Assembly: GCF_004362215.1 (NCBI RefSeq)
Contig: NZ_SNWR01000002.1
Coordinates: 868,001 to 932,000, forward strand
Direction of reading: 5' to 3'
DNA: 64,000 bases
From: Paractinoplanes brasiliensis
GTDB lineage: Bacteria; Actinomycetota; Actinomycetes; Mycobacteriales; Micromonosporaceae
The notes below the pieces were generated by a model. The model saw only the letters and a program-made list of their open reading frames with translations. It was not told where the DNA came from and did not search any database. This document shows positions 59,876 to 64,000 of the stretch, one piece after another (within the stretch, counting starts at the first letter, position 1; every line of letters starts with the position of its first letter). The position numbers were made by a program, and so were the translations under genes.

Positions 59876-60964
59876 ATGTCGCTCGACAAGCTCCGTCACT
59901 ACACCGGCCTGGAGTCGCCGACCGGGGACACCCGAGCGCTCGCGGCCCTGGCCGAGGTGCTCGAGGCGGACGCGTCCGAGGCCGGGTTCGCGACCACGCG
60001 GGAACTCGATCACCTGCTCTGGACCCTGCCCGCGCGCGGTGTCACCGGCGGTGAGCTGCTGCTGCTCAGCCATTACGACACCGTCTGGCCGGTCGGCACG
60101 CTGGCGTCGATGCCGTGGTCGGTCGACGGCGACACCGTGCGCGGCCCCGGCGTCTACGACACCAAATCGGGCCTGGTCGCGCTGCTGGCCGCCGTCACCC
60201 GTCTGCGGGCCTCCGATCAAGACCATCCCGAGGTACGGGTCATCGTGGTCGCCGACGAGGAAATCGGCTCGCCCACCGCGGGTGACCTGGTGCGCGCCGA
60301 GGCCGCCCGGGCCGCCGCCGTGCTCGGCATGGAACCCCCGCACCCGGGCGGCGACCTGAAGACCGGCCGTCGCGGCAGCACACGCGCCCGCATCGAGGTC
60401 ACCGGCATCGAGGCGCACGCCGCGCTCGACCCGGACGCCGGGGTCAACGCCATCGACGAGCTGGTCGACCAGCTGGTGCGGGTGCGGGCGCTCGTCGCGG
60501 ACCGGCCGGTGCTGTGCAACGCGGGCACGATCAGCGGCGGCGGGCGCACCAACGTGGTCGCCGGGCGCGCCCACGCCGACCTGGGGCTGCGGTTCGTGGC
60601 ACCCGGCGACGAGAGCGCTGTGCTGGGTGCGTTGCAGAGGCTTTCCCCCGTACGGGAAAGGGCTGGTCTTCAAACGACGCTGCTGGCTCACCGGCCGACG
60701 TGGCGCGAGTCCGAACCCACCACCGCCCTGCTCGCGTGCATCGCCGAGGTGGCCGCCGGCGTGGGTCAGACGCTCGACGGACGGCCGGCCGACGGCGCTG
60801 CCGACACCAACACCACGGGCGCTATGGGCAAGCCCACGGTCGACGGACTGGCCCCACCCGGCGGGGGAGCGCACGCCCGCCACGAATGGGTGTCGGCGCA
60901 GGGCATCGCCGACCGCACGGTGCTGCTGGAGGCGCTGCTGGGCGGCGGTCTGTCCACTGTGTGA
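59876..60964 (+). CDS. M20-family metallohydrolase, candidate N-acyl/N-succinyl-amino-acid hydrolase
   Basis: A 362-residue zinc hydrolase. The metal site is SHYDTVWPVG (His, Asp), GVYDTKSG (Asp bridging), ADEEIGS (catalytic Glu, metal Glu), Glu/Asp near LGMEPPHPGG and the final His in GAHARHEW. A dimerisation domain (about 175-285) begins TGRRGSTRARIEV. It resembles ArgE/DapE/CPG2. It is divergent from the racemase-acyltransferase operon, where relatives remove the N-succinyl group from the L-isomer. There is no signal peptide. The promoter suggests a leaderless transcript. Confidence 0.9.
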   Translation: MSLDKLRHYTGLESPTGDTRALAALAEVLEADASEAGFATTRELDHLLWTLPARGVTGGELLLLSHYDTVWPVGTLASMPWSVDGDTVRGPGVYDTKSGLVALLAAVTRLRASDQDHPEVRVIVVADEEIGSPTAGDLVRAEAARAAAVLGMEPPHPGGDLKTGRRGSTRARIEVTGIEAHAALDPDAGVNAIDELVDQLVRVRALVADRPVLCNAGTISGGGRTNVVAGRAHADLGLRFVAPGDESAVLGALQRLSPVRERAGLQTTLLAHRPTWRESEPTTALLACIAEVAAGVGQTLDGRPADGAADTNTTGAMGKPTVDGLAPPGGGAHARHEWVSAQGIADRTVLLEALLGGGLSTV

Positions 60965-61033
60965 GCCATGTCGCGCGACGGTTAGCCGACAAGGAGGTGG
61001 TGCGAGCCCGTTCGGAAGCGAACACTGCTCGGC

Positions 61034-61927
61034 ATGACTGGCACGGGGTTTGATCGCGAGCTCGCGCGGGGGAGCGCCGAGCTGTTGCGTACGAAGCGTC
61101 TGGAACTGTCGGCACTGGAGATTCCGGCGGGCCGCGGCTGGCATCCGCTGCGGGACAAGGTGACCGAGGTGCTCGACGGCCACCCGCAGAGCATCGGGGC
61201 GGTCGTCGCCAAGCTTGTCGCGCTGCAGGCCGTCCTGGACGAGTTGCCGCCGAGCCCGGCGAAGAACAGGGTGTCCGCGTTCAACGAGCTCTACCTCAAG
61301 ATCACCCGGCGGGTCGAGCTGGCCATCCTGACCGGCGTCAACGAACCCGAGTTCCTGGAACTGCTCGACATCGAGTTCGCCAAGCGCTACTTCGACGCGC
61401 TGGGGCTGTGGAACAACGACGACGAGGACACCCCCGACGTCTGGGAGGTCCTGTTCAAGCGGGCCGGCGACACGAAGATGAGCCGCCTGATCGCGGCCAT
61501 GCTCGGCGTCAACGCGCACATCAACCACGACTTGGCGCTGGCCCTGATCGCCACGTGGAACGAGACGGGCGCGCCGCTGGACGACGCCATCCACCCCGAC
61601 TACCTGCTGGTCAACGAGATCTTCTACGAGGAGATCCCGCCCCTGCGCCGCGGCTTCTCGACGAAGTGGCAGCTGGAGCTGGACGAGTTCGTCGGCGGCC
61701 TCGACGACTGGAGCCAGCGGGTGCTGGTCACCGTGACCCGCGCCCGCGCCTGGGACCAGGCCCGCGACCTGTGGGAACTCCGCCACGACGGCGACGACTT
61801 CGAACAGGCCCGCCGCACGATGGACAGAGCCGCCTCCCTGCTGGCCGAATGGGTCATCATCGGCGACCGCATCGTCAACGGCGCGGGCGGCGGGTGGCGT
61901 CGCCTACGCCGCCGCTTCGCGGCCTGA
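61034..61927 (+). CDS. DUF5995 family protein
   Basis: A 297-residue helical protein. It has FNELYLKITRRVE, MLGVNAHINHDLALAL (two His three residues apart) and VNEIFYEEIPPL, the hallmark phrases of DUF5995 in actinobacteria. The conserved His/Asn/Asp suggest a metal site. Function unknown. The ATG at 61034 lies 70 bases after the M20 stop. It is probably a separate unit, convergent with the GvpU-like gene two bases away. Confidence 0.85.
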   Translation: MTGTGFDRELARGSAELLRTKRLELSALEIPAGRGWHPLRDKVTEVLDGHPQSIGAVVAKLVALQAVLDELPPSPAKNRVSAFNELYLKITRRVELAILTGVNEPEFLELLDIEFAKRYFDALGLWNNDDEDTPDVWEVLFKRAGDTKMSRLIAAMLGVNAHINHDLALALIATWNETGAPLDDAIHPDYLLVNEIFYEEIPPLRRGFSTKWQLELDEFVGGLDDWSQRVLVTVTRARAWDQARDLWELRHDGDDFEQARRTMDRAASLLAEWVIIGDRIVNGAGGGWRRLRRRFAA

Positions 61928-61929
61928 GG

Positions 61930-62409
61930 TCAGTCCTCCGCCGACGCCGTTGTGCCCGGTGTCCACCCCGAGACGTCGGCGAGCCGGCCACGCCACAGCG
62001 TGCCCTCTTCCCCCAGGTGCATGCCCGGGCTGTGGACGCGCGCGTTCCGCAGATGGATGTAGCGGGTCGGAGCCATCAGCGCCGAATACTGCCGGTGTGT
62101 GATCTCCCCACCGGTGTCCCGGATCCGGACGGCGTCGTGGGCCAGGTCCGACTGTTCCTTGACATGCTCGGCCGTGCCCACATAAAAGGCGTCCTCGTGG
62201 TCGTTGAGCTCGCTGACCTCGGCGAACCACTGCCACTGGGGGATCAGCTCCCCGCTGACCAGCAGCCCGTGCACGGTCAGGCTCAACGGCACACCCGGGT
62301 CGACGGCCTCGGTGAGCCGGTCCATCTGCGCCACGTACGTACCGAGCACACCGTCCGGCTCGGCCCAGCTGACCTGGGGCGCGGCGCCCTCAAGCATCGG
62401 ATCCAGCAT
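61930..62409 (-). CDS. GvpU-like / hypothetical protein
   Basis: A 159-residue cytoplasmic protein. Its core reads SLTVHGLLVSGELIPQWQWF, then YIHLRNARVHSPG and LWRGRLADVSGW. That order (HG-x-L-x-SG-x-L, YIHL-x-NA, LWRG-L-x-VSGW) resembles the gas-vesicle accessory protein GvpU of Bacillus, as I remember it. No other gvp gene is in the window, so a gas-vesicle role is doubtful and a domain shared with unrelated proteins is likelier. The ATG at 62409 opens the frame. A minisatellite begins 118 bases beyond. Confidence 0.5.
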   Translation of the reverse strand: MLDPMLEGAAPQVSWAEPDGVLGTYVAQMDRLTEAVDPGVPLSLTVHGLLVSGELIPQWQWFAEVSELNDHEDAFYVGTAEHVKEQSDLAHDAVRIRDTGGEITHRQYSALMAPTRYIHLRNARVHSPGMHLGEEGTLWRGRLADVSGWTPGTTASAED

Positions 62410-62738
62410 GAGTCAACCCTATGATCCGCTTCCCCGTCGACGGGCCGTTATCGCCGGTTTCGCCCTGCCGTCGCCTGGCCGCTCGTCCGGGGCGCAGGCC
62501 GATCACGCCGTGCTGTTCGTTCCGTTTCGTGCTGCCGTGTCGTGCTGCCGTGTCGTTCTGTCGCGTTGTTCTGTCGCGTCTTCCTGTCGCGTCCTTCTGT
62601 CGCGTCTTCCTGTCACGTCGTGCTGTCGCGTCGTTCTGTCGTGCCTTCCAGTCGCGCCTTCCCGTCGCCTCGTTCTGCCGCGAGGGCGGGTTACGCCGGG
62701 CTGCTGATATCGGACATGGTGCAGCTCCGACGCGCGGG
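62410..62738. other. 329-bp intergenic region, mostly a 13-bp minisatellite
   Basis: No gene. The 13-bp array (62527-62682) takes up half of it. Promoters for the GvpU-like gene must lie here. Confidence 0.6.
62527..62682. repeat. Minisatellite, twelve 13-bp units
   Basis: Twelve head-to-tail units near TCGTTCTGTCGCG, starting every 13 bases from 62527, with 1-5 substitutions. The period is not a multiple of three, and all three frames stay open only because the unit lacks stop triplets. Confidence 0.92.
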
Positions 62739-63158
62739 TCATTCCTGTGCGCGGGCCAGCCACGCCTTGACCGCTCGTTTCGGCGCCCGGGCGAGCCACG
62801 CGTCCTGTACGATCTCGGCCAGCTCACCCCGGCTGAGCCGCCCGATGTCGCGGCCCAGCACCAGCACGGCCCGATACCCGTTCCAGTGCGGCGTGGTGAA
62901 GAACGGCGTGCTCTCATCCCGCACGAGAGCCTGCTTGTCCTCCTCCGACTCGACGTGAAACGCAATCACATCGGTGTACAGCTCGCCCGTCTCCGGGTCG
63001 AACGCATCTTTCCGGGGCCCGCGAAAGAAGACGAACGCCTTACCCCCGACCGAAAAGCCGGGATAGTCGCCCTCGCTGACCACCACATCAGGCATGGCCA
63101 GAGCCAACGCCCGCACATCCTCAACCCGAGCCGCCCGCTCGTCGTCAGTGGACACCAC
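62739..63158 (-). CDS. MmcQ/YjbR family DNA-binding-fold protein
   Basis: A 139-residue protein of the YjbR (cyaY-like, double-wing) fold. It has RALALAMPDVV at the N-terminus, GKAFVFFRG, ALVRDESTPFFTTPHWNGYRAVLV and LVQDAWLARAPKR-type endings. The family is named for a mitomycin-cluster gene, but its biochemical function is not settled. It lies between two minisatellites (13 bp and 32 bp), so its flanks are expansion-prone. Confidence 0.9.
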   Translation of the reverse strand: MVSTDDERAARVEDVRALALAMPDVVVSEGDYPGFSVGGKAFVFFRGPRKDAFDPETGELYTDVIAFHVESEEDKQALVRDESTPFFTTPHWNGYRAVLVLGRDIGRLSRGELAEIVQDAWLARAPKRAVKAWLARAQE

Positions 63159-63194
63159 AACACCCTAATCCCCGCCCGGGAAATGGACCGCCCC

Positions 63195-63490
63195 CAACCC
63201 GAGCACGGTCCGCTCACGACCGCAGCGATCCCGAGCACGGTCCGTTGACGAACGCCCCCGACCCGAGCGCGGTCCGTTGACGACCGCAGCGATCCCGAGC
63301 ACGGTCCGTTGACGAACGCCCCCGACCCGAGCATGGTCCGTTGACGACCGCAGCGATCCCGAGCACGGTCCGTTGACGAACGCCCCCGACCCGAGCGCGG
63401 TCCGCTGACGAACGCAGCGATCCCGAACACGGCCCGCTGACGAACGCAGCGATCCCGAACGCGGCCCGCTCACGACCGCAGCCATCCCGA
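63195..63490. repeat. Minisatellite, nine to ten 32-bp units alternating in two forms
   Basis: The GAGC/GAAC landmark recurs at exactly 32-base steps (63201, 63233, 63265 ... 63489). Units alternate between an ACCGCAG-ending and an ACGCCCC-ending form, so the true period is 64 bp. There are no unique spacers, so it is not a CRISPR array. Confidence 0.93.
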
Positions 63491-63570
63491 ATGATCGACC
63501 CCTCCCACTCGCCCCGCTCATGACCGACGAAGCGACTGACATCCGCGCCGCCCTCCTCACGCTGCTGGCC

Positions 63571-63741
63571 GCCGCTCGTGGGCCGATCGCTGGCTGTGTG
63601 GCGGCCGCTGGCCGTGTGCCGATCGTTGGCTTTGTGGCCGCCGCTGGCCGTGTGCCGGCCGGCGCTCGTGTGCTGCTTGCTGGCTGTGTGGCGATCGCCG
63701 CTCGTATGCTGCTCGCTGGCCGTTTGCCGACCGCTGCTCGT
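63571..63741. repeat. Minisatellite, about nine 18-bp units
   Basis: Units such as GCTGGCCGTGTGCCGATC recur every 18 bases from 63571 (63589, 63607, 63625 ... 63733), with moderate divergence. Frames open through it on both strands give hexapeptide repeats; no start signal supports a gene. Confidence 0.85.
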
Positions 63742-64000
63742 CCTGGCCGCCGGCCGTGTCCTGGCCGTTGCTGGACCGCCGGCGCTGCCAGCCGGACCGT
63801 CAGCTCTCGGGCCACGTCGTCGCGCAGATCCCACACGCTCAAAATGTCAGCAGCGTCACGGCCCAGACCCTGTGGACAACCCATTTCCGTCCCACCGGAT
63901 GGCGTAATTTATGGCCAGCCCCCTGGGTGGGCGGGGAGGGCCCAGTAAGAAAAGATCAATTACTCCTGGACCTCGTCAGCCAGGTGGAGACTCGTGCTTT

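Larger units (their letters stand above)
63159..64000. other. 842-bp repeat-rich, apparently non-coding window end
   Basis: Two tandem arrays (32-bp and 18-bp) fill 63195-63744. Long frames across them are repeat translations without ribosome binding sites. A DnaA-box-like TGTGGACAA sits at 63871-63879. The last 55 bases are AT-richer (GAAAAGATCAATTACTCC) and read LLLDLVSQVETRA in one frame, possibly the beginning of a gene outside the window. Confidence 0.5.

Noticed and set aside
63195..63490. Possible CRISPR array (32-bp period)
   Set aside because: The whole 32-bp unit repeats with no unique spacer between copies, and no cas genes are present. It is a minisatellite.
63520..63948. Open frame of 142 codons encoding Ala/Gly/Arg hexapeptide repeats
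   Set aside because: It translates an 18-bp tandem repeat, has no ribosome binding site and both strands are equally open.

Overview
The window looks like chromosome from a high-GC actinomycete, most likely the Micromonosporaceae (an Actinoplanes-like organism). That inference rests on very high GC at third codon positions, frequent GTG/TTG starts and 4-bp stop/start overlaps, AfsR/SARP (BTAD) regulators, a mycothiol-dependent (DinB-like) enzyme family member, DUF5995 and DUF1996 proteins, and two chemoreceptors, which suit a genus with motile spores. No rRNA, tRNA, CRISPR array or intact insertion sequence was recognised. The DNA looks like ordinary chromosome with dense genes on both strands.

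Layout. 0-9 kb is regulatory: an AfsR-like regulator cut by the window edge, a small protein behind a perfect 24-bp palindrome, a stand-alone BTAD regulator, a NarL-type two-component system, and a second sensor kinase overlapping a GrpB-family gene. 8.7-15 kb holds a secreted M14 carboxypeptidase, a YCII-like protein, a non-coding stretch with a large inverted repeat, a ROK regulator and glycogen phosphorylase. 15-25.6 kb holds an anti-sigma/DUF1996/secreted-hydrolase operon, a pterin dehydratase-glyoxalase fusion, a GH13 alpha-glucosidase interrupted by an octapeptide repeat, an AAA ATPase, an MFS exporter and an AidB-like acyl-CoA dehydrogenase.

25.7-31.7 kb is a membrane-stress-like module: two translationally coupled dynamin-like GTPases (IniA/IniC or DynA/DynB type) converge on an unusual Hsp70 that lacks a substrate-binding domain and carries a proline-rich linker, one membrane helix and an outer beta-propeller. 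31.8-44.9 kb holds a GH92 mannosidase coupled to a glycosyltransferase, two convergent P450s separated by a peptidase S58 relic, an EamA permease, an enterochelin-esterase-like gene, the three-gene proton-translocating transhydrogenase and an acetoacetate-decarboxylase-like gene.

45.5-57.4 kb is signalling and central metabolism: a membrane chemoreceptor and a soluble GAF chemoreceptor, a class III aminotransferase, a membrane sulfatase-like phosphotransferase, phosphoketolase, a STAS protein and a GGDEF-EAL protein whose GGDEF half looks degenerate. 57.4-61 kb is a divergent cluster (enolase-superfamily N-acylamino-acid racemase, SIS protein, GNAT acyltransferase, M20 hydrolase). It matches the enzyme set of the known N-succinyl-amino-acid D-to-L conversion pathway. 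The M20 gene has a consensus promoter that would give a leaderless mRNA. 61-64 kb holds a DUF5995 gene, a GvpU-like gene and a MmcQ/YjbR gene embedded among three unrelated minisatellites with periods of 13, 32 and 18 bp.

All function calls come from reading motifs and remembered family patterns. No database search was run.
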